64,000 nucleotides of DNA from Phocaeicola sartorii JCM 17136 = DSM 21941 (GTDB taxonomy: Bacteria > Bacteroidota > Bacteroidia > Bacteroidales > Bacteroidaceae). Location: the NCBI RefSeq assembly GCF_000614185.1, contig NZ_BAKM01000007.1:90853-154852 (forward strand), in the 5' to 3' direction. Of this stretch, positions 38,026 to 47,393 are shown piece after piece. Made by a program: the position numbers and the translations under genes. Every line of letters begins with the position of its first letter. The stretch's first letter is position 1. The notes under the pieces were generated by a model. The model did not search any database, was not told the DNA's origin, and worked only from the letters and a program-made list of their open reading frames with translations.

Positions 38026-38610
38026 TTATAAATTAAATAAGATTAGGATTTCTGTCATATTGAAACGACGCAACATTTTGAGTGCGCGTGATAAATGAGT
38101 TTTTACTGTATTTACAGAAATATGGAGCTCTTCGGCTACTTCTTTGTATTTTTTGTCTTCCAGAATAATTTTGACTAAAACATTGTATTCCTGTTCCGGC
38201 AGTTTTTTTAATTCGGCCAGCAACTGGCTTCTTTTTTGCAACAGTTCTTCTTCATCATAAAAGTCATCGATGGGAGAATAAGATTCTTCCTCCAGCTCGT
38301 CTAAGGAGAAATAGCGTTCTCGTTGTACTTTGGTCAGTGAGGAAAAACGGACGGCATTGAACAACCAAGCATGTAGGTTGGAGGAAATGGCAGTATGCGA
38401 GTTCTTGTCCCAGAAACTGACAAATAGATTCTGCACGATATCTTCTGAAGTTTCCGTAGAGCCTGTGAACTGTACAGAGTAAAGGCATAAGGGAAGGTAA
38501 TAAGTATCATAAAGCAGACGAAAGGCTTCTTCTTTGTTTTCAGTAAAGAGGGCTAATATCCTTTCGTCTACTTCATCATATTTATTGTATTTTCTTGCAT
38601 TATTGTCCAT
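38026..38610 (-). CDS. ECF sigma-70 factor of the SusCD locus
   Basis: 194 residues. Region 2 is EAFRLLYDTYYLPLCLYSVQ and SEDIVQNLFVSFWDK; region 4 is LPEQEYNVLVKIILEDKKYK and EVAEELHISVNTVKTHLSRA with the DNA-contacting helix. This is the Bacteroidetes ECF family that pairs with FecR proteins. It lies 67 bases upstream of fecR and would turn on the SusC/SusD operon when the ligand is bound. Confidence 0.93.
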   Translation of the reverse strand: MDNNARKYNKYDEVDERILALFTENKEEAFRLLYDTYYLPLCLYSVQFTGSTETSEDIVQNLFVSFWDKNSHTAISSNLHAWLFNAVRFSSLTKVQRERYFSLDELEEESYSPIDDFYDEEELLQKRSQLLAELKKLPEQEYNVLVKIILEDKKYKEVAEELHISVNTVKTHLSRALKMLRRFNMTEILILFNL

Positions 38611-38710
38611 AGATGCCTTTTATGGCACAAAATTAGGAATTTAACCGGCAAAATGTGCGATTTACATCAAATAAAAATGCAAAAAGTACAATGTATATAG
38701 AATATCTTCT

Positions 38711-40374
38711 TTATTTTTCAATTCTGAACCAGTCTGCGTCTGTCCATCCTCCGTCATTGGTTAAAATAGCGGGGCGCGTACAGAAGATACCCACTTTGGC
38801 TCCTATCCATTTACCTTCTTTTACTTGGAAGGTTTCCCCCAATGGCTGGAATTTCTTGCCGTCCGTACTGTAACTGAGGTTACATTTCACTAACAGGTCG
38901 TGACCGCCTTCACTGGCTTTAATCTTGTCTCCTTTTGCGGAAAATTTAGCGCGAAGATAGATTGTGCCGTCTTTTAAGGGAACGGAAGCATTTACTTTTT
39001 CAGTACCCCCTCGATCGGCTTTCAGGCATTCCACTTGTGACAGGACGAGTCCGTTGTCTGTGTTTTCAACAACTAATCCGGCATAATCCATTCCCATTAC
39101 AACCAGTCCCGTACGTTCACCTTTATATTTTTCTGTCGGCTTGAAAGTAAGTTTGGTGGTGGCAGTGAAATTGGGAGCCGGAGTCTTTTGTAGCATCAGA
39201 TTAGAAACATCCCATAAACTCTTATAATCTTCGGGAATCGGGTAGGAGTATAGACGTACAAATCCTTCTCCTCCGTTGAAATAAGCCCATTTTTCATTGA
39301 TGTTAGCCTGCCATTGCCATTGAGGAGACAATGTATAACCATCAAACTCGTCACTTTCCTGCGGAGTACAAATAGGATAGTTCTTACCTACATTAGGCTT
39401 TTTATAAGTCAGAACAGGTTCGCCACAGCCGTCTCCGTCTTTATCAATACCTATGACGGGCCAGTCATCAACCCATTCCATAGGTTGCAGGTGAACCAGG
39501 CGTCCGTAAGCACCTACGTCCTGGAAGTGCATGAACCAGTCTTCTCCCGTAGGGTGTCCACCCAGCCTCCCTGATGAGGCCCGTTGATGGGAGAGTTGCC
39601 TTGCGCCAATACTGTTTTCCATTCGTATGGTCCATATACGTTTTTTGAACGAAGCACTACTTGCCAGCCTGTAGGAACACCGCCTGCCGGGTGGAAGATA
39701 TAGTAGTATCCGTTGCGTTTATAGAATTTAGGTCCTTCGCAAGTCTGATGTGCTTCATGGCCGTCAAATATGATACGGGATTGTGTGATCGCTTTGCTGG
39801 CGTCGGCACTCAACTCACAAATGGTGATGACACTTTTCAGCCCGGCACGGCTTCCTGCATAAGCGTGAACCAAATATACACGACCGTCATCATCCCATAA
39901 TGGAGTTGTGTCGATAATGCCTTTTCCGGCTTTTACCAGAACAGGTTCGCTCCAAGGGCCTTTCGGGTCTTTGGCTTTCACCATGAATACTCCTTGGTCA
40001 GGGTCACCCCAGAATATATAGAATTCGCCATTATGGTGGCGGATACTGGGTGCCCATACACGGTTGCCATGTTCAGGACGGACATCGGTAACAGGGGGTA
40101 GTGCATAGGGGACAGCCGCACCTATGATAGTCCAGTTGACCAGGTCTTTGGAGTGTAATATTTGTAATCCGGGCAGGCAGTTGAAACTGGATGAGGTCAA
40201 ATAATAATCGTCTCCTACGCGGCAAACGTCCGGATCGGAGTAGTCCGCATACAGGACTGGATTTTTGTAGGTTCCATTGCCTTGATCGGCCACCCAGACT
40301 TGGGATACATAATTCTGTGCGGGAGCGGACAAAAAACAGGCTCCTAGCAGACAAAGGGTGATTAGTCGTTTCAT
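38711..40374 (-). pseudogene. Glycoside hydrolase family 43 (beta-xylosidase/arabinofuranosidase-like), frameshifted
   Basis: Begins with a signal peptide (MKRLITLCLLGACFLSAPAQ). The GH43 blade motifs are YSDPDVCRVGDDYY (first catalytic Asp), RVWAPSIRHHNGEFY, IIDTTPLWDDDGRVYLVHAY and EGPKFYKRNGYYYIFH with the acid Glu. The C-terminal half is a concanavalin-like module ending WTDADWFRIEK. The frame breaks at 39552-39554: GGWVDT is followed by wrong-frame residues, and PTGEDWFMHFQDVG follows in another frame. One more C restores 554 residues. Probably periplasmic, acting on pectin or xylan side chains. Neighbour DUF4861 is 16 bases upstream. Confidence 0.87.
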
Positions 40375-40390
40375 GGTTTTAGATTTTTTT

Positions 40391-41605
40391 TTATTTAATC
40401 GTAATTTTGCAAGGATGTTCCAATTCTTTTCTCCATTGGGGAAGGTAATTGAACCAGTCTTTCATATCTTTAAATCCGAAACTTTCTTTTTTTGAGGTGA
40501 AAGTAACGTAATAGTGGAAATGCTGTTGACCCGGTGCTTGTAAGGTATATAAGTAGTTTGACCCGTCTTGCACTTCTTTACCGATATATTTAGGAATGAA
40601 AGTTCCCATACCTGTTGTTTCCTTCACATAGCCTATGGTGTCTGTGACAGGCCAGTCGGTTCCCCAGCTTCCGGTCAGTCCTTTATGGTCGCTCATGTGG
40701 CCTCCTTCTTTCAGAATCTGCACACCTGCAGCAAAGATTTCCTGTTTAAGCGGACGGTCAAACAGGACATCTACCTTCATATCCCGATGGCCGCCATAGA
40801 GGGTATATCGATTGATCATGTTCAGGTCGTTTCCTTGATATTCCCAACCGATGACTTCTGCTTCGACGATGGCGCGTACTGGTCCCGAGGCTAGTACGCG
40901 TTCCGTGCGGTTTATTACAGGTTTGATGTGGGTCGCTTCAGTACCGTTCCAGCCTTTTAATGCACCTACGCCGCCACTATTGTAAACACGTAACGCATCA
41001 TCTCCGTAGCCGTTGGCGCGTTGCTCTTTGGTAGGGTAGAAACAAGTCTCTTTTATTTCCAGTCTTTTATTTACTTTGCTGTAGGGGTCTACCGTCTGCT
41101 TTTCGTTGAAATAGATACGATAAGCTACTAATTCACTTTCTATGGCCGGTCCGTGATGGTAAACAAAACTATACACATTTTCGGTTCCTGCCGCTGAAAA
41201 TCCCGTGATGTTGGCGAACCTGTTGTTGTGTCCATAAGCCTTCATCTGGGCATAGGTACGTGCCGGATAGGTTTTGTTGCTTTTTTCGGAGGAGAGAATT
41301 ACACGGAAGATTTTGTTGCTTCGGGCCGGCATATCGGTCAGGAAAGCCAGTTCGTCTGCTCGCGCGTCACCGTTCAGATCATCTAATTGGGATGGAATTT
41401 CTTTATCACCTTCCCATACGGTGGCGGACTTGATGTTGAAATTTGCTTTCAGATTGTTTAAGTCTATCACTACCGGTTCGTCGATTTTATTTTGATTCCA
41501 TTCATTGCTGACTTCTACGGTTAGTGTCTTTTCTCCTTTTTGTGCAAAAGAGCTGGTAAAGCATCCTGCCAATAATGCAAGGACAATCATGGAGTGTTTT
41601 GTCAT
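40391..41605 (-). CDS. DUF4861 secreted protein of a pectin-type locus
   Basis: About 404 residues from the ATG at 41605, a signal peptide (MTKHSMIVLALLAGCFTSSF, cleavage after FAQ). Conserved features are SSFAQKGEKTLTVEVSNEW, ELAFLTDMPARSNKIF, SFVYHHGPAIESELVAYRIY, YGGHRDMKVDVLFDRP and the C-terminal HFHYYVTFTS. DUF4861 proteins occur almost only in Bacteroidetes polysaccharide loci for pectic glycans. Some similarity to polysaccharide-lyase-like sandwiches exists, but activity is not established. It lies between GH28 and GH43 genes. Confidence 0.83.
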   Translation of the reverse strand: MTKHSMIVLALLAGCFTSSFAQKGEKTLTVEVSNEWNQNKIDEPVVIDLNNLKANFNIKSATVWEGDKEIPSQLDDLNGDARADELAFLTDMPARSNKIFRVILSSEKSNKTYPARTYAQMKAYGHNNRFANITGFSAAGTENVYSFVYHHGPAIESELVAYRIYFNEKQTVDPYSKVNKRLEIKETCFYPTKEQRANGYGDDALRVYNSGGVGALKGWNGTEATHIKPVINRTERVLASGPVRAIVEAEVIGWEYQGNDLNMINRYTLYGGHRDMKVDVLFDRPLKQEIFAAGVQILKEGGHMSDHKGLTGSWGTDWPVTDTIGYVKETTGMGTFIPKYIGKEVQDGSNYLYTLQAPGQQHFHYYVTFTSKKESFGFKDMKDWFNYLPQWRKELEHPCKITIK

Positions 41606-41630
41606 AATGCTATGTATTTTATTGGTTGAA

Positions 41631-41692
41631 GCACGGATTATACGGATGGCACAGTGTTGTATAGAAACTGTGTTTATCCGCGTAATCCGTGC
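41631..41692. repeat. Long intergenic inverted repeat between GH28 and DUF4861 genes
   Basis: GCACGGATTATACGGATGGC (from 41631) pairs with the stretch ending ATCCGCGTAATCCGTGC at 41692, an imperfect stem of about 25 bp with a loop of about 11 bases. It lies just before the DUF4861 start at 41605 and resembles the dyad at 48269-48334. Confidence 0.7.
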
Positions 41693-41742
41693 CTGACTAT
41701 TTTTGTAAATCAAGTAAAGATATTCGCTGATTGATGTGAGAG

Positions 41743-43362
41743 TTAGAAGTTGAGTTCTTCTCCTGCGGCTCCGATCTCTGCATGACTTTTTCCGTCTATC
41801 GTTACGTTGGACACATTTTGCATTTTCAAGCTATTTCCGTCTTTCAGCAACTCTATCTTGATATTCTTCATGTTTACTTCATCGGCTTCGCTCAGTACCA
41901 CACCTTCTTTGGCATTGGACACGATAATGTTCTCCATATTGATATTCTGGATTCTCATTTCAGGTAAACCATTGAAGAATACAGCTCTGCCTGCTCCGTT
42001 ACAAGTAACATCTTTGATAAAGATATTGCGGAATATCGGAGTCTCTTCTGTTACAGGAGGAATGGTGGTTTCTACTTTCTTGTCGTCTTGGTTGGGATCC
42101 TCACCACGGCCTTTTCCGCCATAGTACAAATTAAAGATCAAAGCTTCGTTGGGGATATTGATCATGTTGATATTGCTGATGTAGATGTTCTCCACCAATC
42201 CGCCACGACCACGGTTGCTCTTAAAGCGCAACCCGACATCTGTACCCATGAAAGTACAATTATCTACGTATATGTTATTTACGCCACCGGACATCTCGCT
42301 ACCGACTACGAAACCTCCATGTCCGTGTAACACGGTATTATTCATCACAATCACATTCTGACAAGGCTCACCGCGTTTGCGTCCTTGTTCGTCCTTTCCT
42401 GATTTTAAGCAGATGCCATCATCTCCTGCGTCAAACGAATTGTTGACAATCAGTGCTTTATTACATGATTCCAAATCAAGTGCGTCTCCGTTTTGTGAGT
42501 ACCAGGGATTGGATACGGTTACTTTATTAATCGTAATGTTTTCGCAGGATAGCGGATGTAGACACCAGCTGGGCGAATTCTTGAATGTCGCTCCTTCCAG
42601 CAATACCTTATTACATTTGATGAAACTTAGCAATACAGGACGCAACCAGTCGCGCATGTAGTCCCAGTCAGCGTCGGTCAGTTCTCCACGAGGTACGTTA
42701 AAGTTGTCTTTTGACAGGATAGCACCTTTCAATGCACCTTCGCTGGGATACCAGATTCTTCCATCGGCATCTACCACACCACCGGAGGCAACCAATTTAT
42801 TCCATTGTCCTTCAGTCAACTTATCTTTTTTGGTCGGACGCCATGTGTCTCCGTTTCCGTCAAATACTCCGTGGCCGGTAATCGCTATGTTCTCAGCATT
42901 GCGTGCTGATAACGGAGACTGGCAACGACGAGTCTTCAAACCCTCGAAAGAAGTGTTGATGATAGGATATAGTGAATGGTCTGCACTGAATAATACCAAG
43001 GCATTCTTTTCGGTGTACAGGTTTACATTGCTTAATAGTTCGATGGGGCCGGTCAGCCACAAACCTTCGGGGATGATAACCTTACCACCGCCTTTTTCAT
43101 TGACTTGCTTGATAGCGTCATTGATGGCTTTTGTATTCAAGGTAATGCCATCCGGTTTGGCACCGAAATCTATGATGTTTACAGAATAATCAGGGAATGT
43201 GGGTTGTTCAACCTTGTCCATCTTGAAAGGAAGGCTTGCGTAGATAGCGGGGTCTATGATCTCTTCTACAGTAGCCGTGGAAGGACAATTATTACATCCT
43301 GTCAAAAAAGGGATTAAACATGCGGCAGGAAGTAATAGAATCTTCTTTATTAAAGTAATCAT
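41743..43362 (-). CDS. Glycoside hydrolase family 28, polygalacturonase
   Basis: 539 residues with a lipoprotein signal (LLPAACLIPFLTGCNNCPS). The GH28 beta-helix motifs are NGDALDLESCNKALIVNNSF, DAGDDGICLKSG with the catalytic Asp pair, GHGGFVVGSEMSGG with the catalytic His, and LRFKSNRGRGG with the Arg-Lys binding pair. Cleaves alpha-1,4 galacturonan or related rhamnogalacturonan linkages, at the cell surface or in the periplasm. First gene of the minus-strand series of pectin genes. It gives the best substrate clue for the locus. Confidence 0.92.
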   Translation of the reverse strand: MITLIKKILLLPAACLIPFLTGCNNCPSTATVEEIIDPAIYASLPFKMDKVEQPTFPDYSVNIIDFGAKPDGITLNTKAINDAIKQVNEKGGGKVIIPEGLWLTGPIELLSNVNLYTEKNALVLFSADHSLYPIINTSFEGLKTRRCQSPLSARNAENIAITGHGVFDGNGDTWRPTKKDKLTEGQWNKLVASGGVVDADGRIWYPSEGALKGAILSKDNFNVPRGELTDADWDYMRDWLRPVLLSFIKCNKVLLEGATFKNSPSWCLHPLSCENITINKVTVSNPWYSQNGDALDLESCNKALIVNNSFDAGDDGICLKSGKDEQGRKRGEPCQNVIVMNNTVLHGHGGFVVGSEMSGGVNNIYVDNCTFMGTDVGLRFKSNRGRGGLVENIYISNINMINIPNEALIFNLYYGGKGRGEDPNQDDKKVETTIPPVTEETPIFRNIFIKDVTCNGAGRAVFFNGLPEMRIQNINMENIIVSNAKEGVVLSEADEVNMKNIKIELLKDGNSLKMQNVSNVTIDGKSHAEIGAAGEELNF

Positions 43363-43427
43363 GGGTATTATATATGTTTAAGATTAATAATTATCTAGTT
43401 GATAGTTGCTTTAAGAAGTCTTATTAC

Positions 43428-43464
43428 TCCCCCGTAAAAGACCCTCACGGGCTATTTACGGGAG
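43428..43464. terminator. Hairpin between the GH28 and fabI genes
   Basis: CCCGTAAA (43431-43438) pairs with TTTACGGG (43455-43462), extended by CTC/GAG-like bases. Both genes start away from this hairpin, so it may be a 5' leader structure. The rest of the 376-base gap holds the fabI promoter and nothing else I recognise. Confidence 0.45.
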
Positions 43465-43704
43465 CAGCAATAATGTTTCATGTTAACCTAATTCTAACCT
43501 TAAATAAATATTATGAAAAAACCTCTTAATTCGGTGGCAAATATAACTGAAAGATTTGTCCTTTATGTGCACTATTTGATAGAATAAGTGGATTTTTTGT
43601 TAAATTCTCATAGAGTTGAAACTTTAAATGGTAAAAATTAGTTTTATAATTGCATTATTTCTTCATTTGTGTGCAAAAAAGGCTATGATTAATTTATTTG
43701 TTTG

Positions 43705-43712
43705 TATCTTTG
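43705..43712 (+). promoter_or_regulatory. Promoter box for fabI
   Basis: TATCTTTG, exact -7 consensus, 26 bases before the ATG at 43739. Confidence 0.65.
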
Positions 43713-43738
43713 CAAACTAATTTAACAATAAAGAAGGT

Positions 43739-44596
43739 ATGAGTTACAATTTGTTGAAAGGAAAAAGAGGAATTATTTTTGGTGCATTGAATGAACAGTC
43801 TATCGCATGGAAAGTTGCGGAAAAGGCTGTAGAAGAAGGTGCGACCATAACATTGTCCAATACTCCGGTAGCTGTCCGCATGGGAGAAGTTTCTGCTTTA
43901 GCTGAGAAACTGAATTGTGAGGTAATTCCGGCAGATGCAACCAGTGTGGAAGATTTGGAGAATGTTTTCAAGCGTTCAATGGAAGTATTAGGTGGGAAAA
44001 TAGATTTCGTCCTTCATTCTATCGGTATGTCTCCCAATGTTCGTAAGAAACGTACATACGATGATCTTGATTATGATATGTTGAACAAGACTTTGGATAT
44101 ATCTGCTGTTTCATTCCACAAAATGATTCAGGCTGCCAAAAAGCTGGATGCTATTGCTGAGTATGGTTCAATTCTGGCATTGAGTTATGTTGCTGCACAA
44201 CGTACATTCTATGGATATAATGATATGGCGGATGCAAAAGCATTGCTGGAATCTATCGCACGTAGCTTTGGTTACATTTATGGCCGTGAACATCACGTGC
44301 GTGTGAATACCATATCTCAGTCACCGACCATGACTACTGCCGGCTCGGGTGTGAAAGGTATGGATAAGCTGTTTGACTTTGCTAACCGTATGTCACCCTT
44401 AGGCAATGCTTCGGCAGATGAATGTGCGGATTACTGTATTGTAATGTTCTCTGACCTGACTCGTAAAGTGACCATGCAGAATTTATATCACGATGGAGGA
44501 TTCTCCAGTGTAGGTATGAGTTTGCGTGCCATGGCAACTTATGAAAAAGGTCTGGATGAATATAAAGACGAAAACGGAAACATCATTTACGGATAA
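43739..44596 (+). CDS. fabI: Enoyl-[acyl-carrier-protein] reductase
   Basis: 285 residues; an SDR of the FabI type. It completes each elongation cycle of fatty acid synthesis by reducing enoyl-ACP with NADH or NADPH. It has the N-terminal GKRGIIFGALNEQSIAWKV loop, FVLHSIGMSP, the catalytic Tyr with a 6-residue gap to Lys in YNDMADAK, and the long loop SQSPTMTTAGSGVKGM that covers the substrate. It is a target of triclosan-type inhibitors. It precedes gldB by 6 bases. Confidence 0.95.
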   Translation: MSYNLLKGKRGIIFGALNEQSIAWKVAEKAVEEGATITLSNTPVAVRMGEVSALAEKLNCEVIPADATSVEDLENVFKRSMEVLGGKIDFVLHSIGMSPNVRKKRTYDDLDYDMLNKTLDISAVSFHKMIQAAKKLDAIAEYGSILALSYVAAQRTFYGYNDMADAKALLESIARSFGYIYGREHHVRVNTISQSPTMTTAGSGVKGMDKLFDFANRMSPLGNASADECADYCIVMFSDLTRKVTMQNLYHDGGFSSVGMSLRAMATYEKGLDEYKDENGNIIYG

Positions 44597-44602
44597 GGAT
44601 TG

Positions 44603-45604
44603 ATGATACGCAAAATTATATTCATATTAGTGGTATGCTTTGTTGCTCTTTCCTCCTGTCAGTGGGATGGAAAGAGTGGCAACGCTGCTGATGTGGATGT
44701 AAAAGTTGCCCGTTATGATCGTTTGCAGTATGAGTATGTCACGATGAACAGTTTCTCGGCACTGCAAAAAATGAATACGGACTATCCTCAGGTTACCAAG
44801 CTGTTGATAGAAGATGTATTGGCGATAGGTGAGGTGGATGACATGAAGATTAATGACCGGATGTTGGAGTATTATTCGGATTCTACCCTATTGACTTTGA
44901 TGCATGATGCCGAAGTGAAATTTAAAGATCTTGGTTGGGTTGAGGAAAAGCTGACTAAAGGTTTTAAACGTTTGAAAAAAGAAGTTCCTACGCTGTTTGT
45001 TCCTCATTTTTATGCCCAAATAGCTGCGCTGAACCAGTCGGTTGTAGTGGGAGATAGTATTTTAGGGTTCAGCATTGATAAATATATGGGGGCGGATTAT
45101 CCTTTATATAAACGTTTCTATTATGACTATCAATGCCGTAGTATGGAACCCGATCGTATTGTTCCGGATTGTTTCACTTTTTATTTATTGAGTCAGTATC
45201 CTTTGCCATGGCAGCCCGGCCGTACTTTATTGGATATGATTATGCATCGTGGAAAGATAAATTGGATCGTGGCCCGTATTTTGGGTTATGAATCTTTTGA
45301 AAAAGAAATGGGATATAGCGAGGATGAGGCTGAATGGTGCAGGAAAAACAAAAGAAGTTTGTGGAAGACAATGGTTGAAAATGGTCATTTATATGCTACT
45401 GATCCTCTTATAGTACGTACTTATATACGCAAAGATCCCTTTATTTCTATTATGGGTGAGAAAACTCCGGCAAGCATTGGAGTCTGGATGGGAATTATGA
45501 TGATTGATGAATATATGAAAAAGCATCCTGATATGACAATAGAGGATTTGTTGGCTAAAACAGATTATCACCAGATGTTGGTTGAAACAGATTTCAAACC
45601 TTGA
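44603..45604 (+). CDS. gldB: GldB-type gliding-motility-related lipoprotein
   Basis: About 333 residues from the ATG at 44603 (MIRKIIFILVVCFVALSSC), a lipoprotein signal; a TTG one codon earlier is also possible. The body matches GldB: ARYDRLQYEYVTMNSFSALQ, LLIEDVLAIGEVDD, FYYDYQCRSMEPDRIVPDCF, PWQPGRTLLDMIMHRGK. GldB proteins are found in all Bacteroidetes, also in non-gliding species, and have a zinc-protease-like fold with unknown role. Neighbours fabI and a methyltransferase are conserved in order in Bacteroides. Confidence 0.88.
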   Translation: MIRKIIFILVVCFVALSSCQWDGKSGNAADVDVKVARYDRLQYEYVTMNSFSALQKMNTDYPQVTKLLIEDVLAIGEVDDMKINDRMLEYYSDSTLLTLMHDAEVKFKDLGWVEEKLTKGFKRLKKEVPTLFVPHFYAQIAALNQSVVVGDSILGFSIDKYMGADYPLYKRFYYDYQCRSMEPDRIVPDCFTFYLLSQYPLPWQPGRTLLDMIMHRGKINWIVARILGYESFEKEMGYSEDEAEWCRKNKRSLWKTMVENGHLYATDPLIVRTYIRKDPFISIMGEKTPASIGVWMGIMMIDEYMKKHPDMTIEDLLAKTDYHQMLVETDFKP

Positions 45605-45621
45605 TATTTTGATTGAATAGT

Positions 45622-46329
45622 ATGATGGAAGTTGCTTTATATCTATTGCCTGTTACCTTGGGCGAAACTCCTGTGGAAAATGTGTTGCCTGCATATAATA
45701 AGGAAGTCATTCTTGGTATCAAACATTTTATAGTAGAAGATGTACGTTCGGCACGTCGGTTTCTGAAAAAGGTGGATCGTGGGATTGATATAGACACATT
45801 AACTTTTTATCCATTAAACAAGCATACTTCTCCTGAAGATATTTCCGGTTATTTGAAACCCTTGATGGCTGGACAATCCATGGGAGTTATATCTGAAGCA
45901 GGCTGTCCGGCTGTTGCCGATCCGGGAGCGGATGTGGTTGCCATTGCCCAGCGCAAGAATCTTAAGGTGGTGCCTTTGGTCGGTCCTTCTTCTATTATTA
46001 TGTCTGTTATGGGATCTGGTTTTAATGGACAGAGTTTTGCTTTTCATGGTTATTTGCCTATTGAATCCGGTGAGCGTGCAAAGCGTATTAAAGTATTGGA
46101 GCAACGTGTTTATGCGGAAGATCAGACGCAGCTTTTTATAGAAACCCCTTATCGTAATAATAAGATGGCGGAAGATATCCTTAAGAATTGTCGTCCGCAA
46201 ACCAAACTTTGTATTGCTGCCAACATTACGTGTGAGGGAGAGTATATCAAGACTAAGACGATAAAGGAATGGCAGGGAAATTTGCCGGATTTATCGAAGA
46301 TCCCATGTATATTTTTGATTTATAGATAA
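45622..46329 (+). CDS. SAM-dependent methyltransferase, tetrapyrrole-methylase fold (RsmI-like)
   Basis: About 235 residues from the ATG at 45622 (MMEVALYLLPVTLGETPVEN). The tetrapyrrole methylase motifs are SMGVISEAGCPAVADPGADV, VVPLVGPSSIIMSVMGSGFN, FAFHGYLP, LFIETPYRNNKM and TKLCIAANIT. This is the RsmI group, which 2'-O-methylates 16S rRNA cytidine 1402, although the Bacteroidetes copies are shorter and diverged. Starts 18 bases after gldB, in the same direction. Confidence 0.85.
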   Translation: MMEVALYLLPVTLGETPVENVLPAYNKEVILGIKHFIVEDVRSARRFLKKVDRGIDIDTLTFYPLNKHTSPEDISGYLKPLMAGQSMGVISEAGCPAVADPGADVVAIAQRKNLKVVPLVGPSSIIMSVMGSGFNGQSFAFHGYLPIESGERAKRIKVLEQRVYAEDQTQLFIETPYRNNKMAEDILKNCRPQTKLCIAANITCEGEYIKTKTIKEWQGNLPDLSKIPCIFLIYR

Positions 46330-46346
46330 CTACGACAAAAAGATTT

Positions 46347-47336
46347 TTAATTGAACTCTTCCCACATCTGCGCTACTATATTCAGATGATCTATTTCTTC
46401 TTTTAGAAAAGAGCTGTATAGAGTGGAGTTCTGCTCTATTTCTTCGGGAGTAACGAATCTTCCTCCTGTAAAATGTATTTGGCTTTCACTGCTCAAAGGG
46501 AGAACATAGAGCATGATAGTCCTTTTTATTCCATTGTTTTCTTTTATTAAATGCTTTAGGCTGAAGCGTGGCTCCAGTTGTCCGGTAAGGTTATTATTAT
46601 ATTTATTTTCTATCTCTTTGGCATATTTATCCGTGTCTGTTTTGCAGGCATAAATATAGTCTTCCATGGGTATGTCTAATTTACCTGGCTCTTCTCCTTG
46701 ATAACTGCGGGGAGCAACATAAATTTTTCCATTGCAGATAGGTGCAATACGCAAAAAGGGCATTTTTTGATAAGTTAAGCTGATTGTTTTCACAAAAGCA
46801 TGATTAACAATAATACAAATGACGTATACCAAAGGAGGAATGATGTGAGTCATCGTATAAAGGGTATGATAGGATAGTGGGCTGAAAAATAAATAGATTA
46901 TGCAGGAGGTGAACAGATGAATGCCAGATAAGACTGCTATAATCTGCATTGCCCAACAGTTCAGAATAGATATCTTATAATGAAAGTAAGAGAATAGTTT
47001 AGTATAAAAACTTGGAATCATGAGATAGAGTAATGAAAAACTGAGTATCAGTATTTCCAGAGTGATGGGAACAGTGCGGTCCGGAATAAGCATGTCTCCG
47101 CTTATTCCTTTTATAATAGATGCAATGATCAAAGACAAAGTCCCATGCAGTAATATTATATTGGGTTGATAAACAGGTGGTTTGACAAGTCTGTATAAGA
47201 TATAAATAATGCTGGCCAAACTACAGACATACAAAACAACTGCATCTTGAAAGAAAATGCAGAAAATCATGCACATGATGGTTGGAATTAATCCTGTGGA
47301 CATGATTAAATTCTTGTATTCCAGTAACGATTTCAT
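46347..47336 (-). CDS. Membrane protein of unknown function
   Basis: 329 residues. The first 190 contain about six hydrophobic segments, for example VVLYVCSLASIIYILYRLV and LIPTIMCMIFCIFFQDAVV. The last 140 residues are soluble (MPFLRIAPICNGKIYVAPRS, and TIMLYVLPLSSESQIHFTGG), a pattern that recalls NUDIX-like alpha/beta domains, but no Nudix box is present. I do not recognise the family. It is convergent with the methyltransferase gene (17-base gap) and downstream of lipA. Confidence 0.7.
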   Translation of the reverse strand: MKSLLEYKNLIMSTGLIPTIMCMIFCIFFQDAVVLYVCSLASIIYILYRLVKPPVYQPNIILLHGTLSLIIASIIKGISGDMLIPDRTVPITLEILILSFSLLYLMIPSFYTKLFSYFHYKISILNCWAMQIIAVLSGIHLFTSCIIYLFFSPLSYHTLYTMTHIIPPLVYVICIIVNHAFVKTISLTYQKMPFLRIAPICNGKIYVAPRSYQGEEPGKLDIPMEDYIYACKTDTDKYAKEIENKYNNNLTGQLEPRFSLKHLIKENNGIKRTIMLYVLPLSSESQIHFTGGRFVTPEEIEQNSTLYSSFLKEEIDHLNIVAQMWEEFN

Positions 47337-47393
47337 TCTCTCTATCTCAATTTACCCCTTTATAACAAAAAAGATATTAAGTTGGTTTACTCG

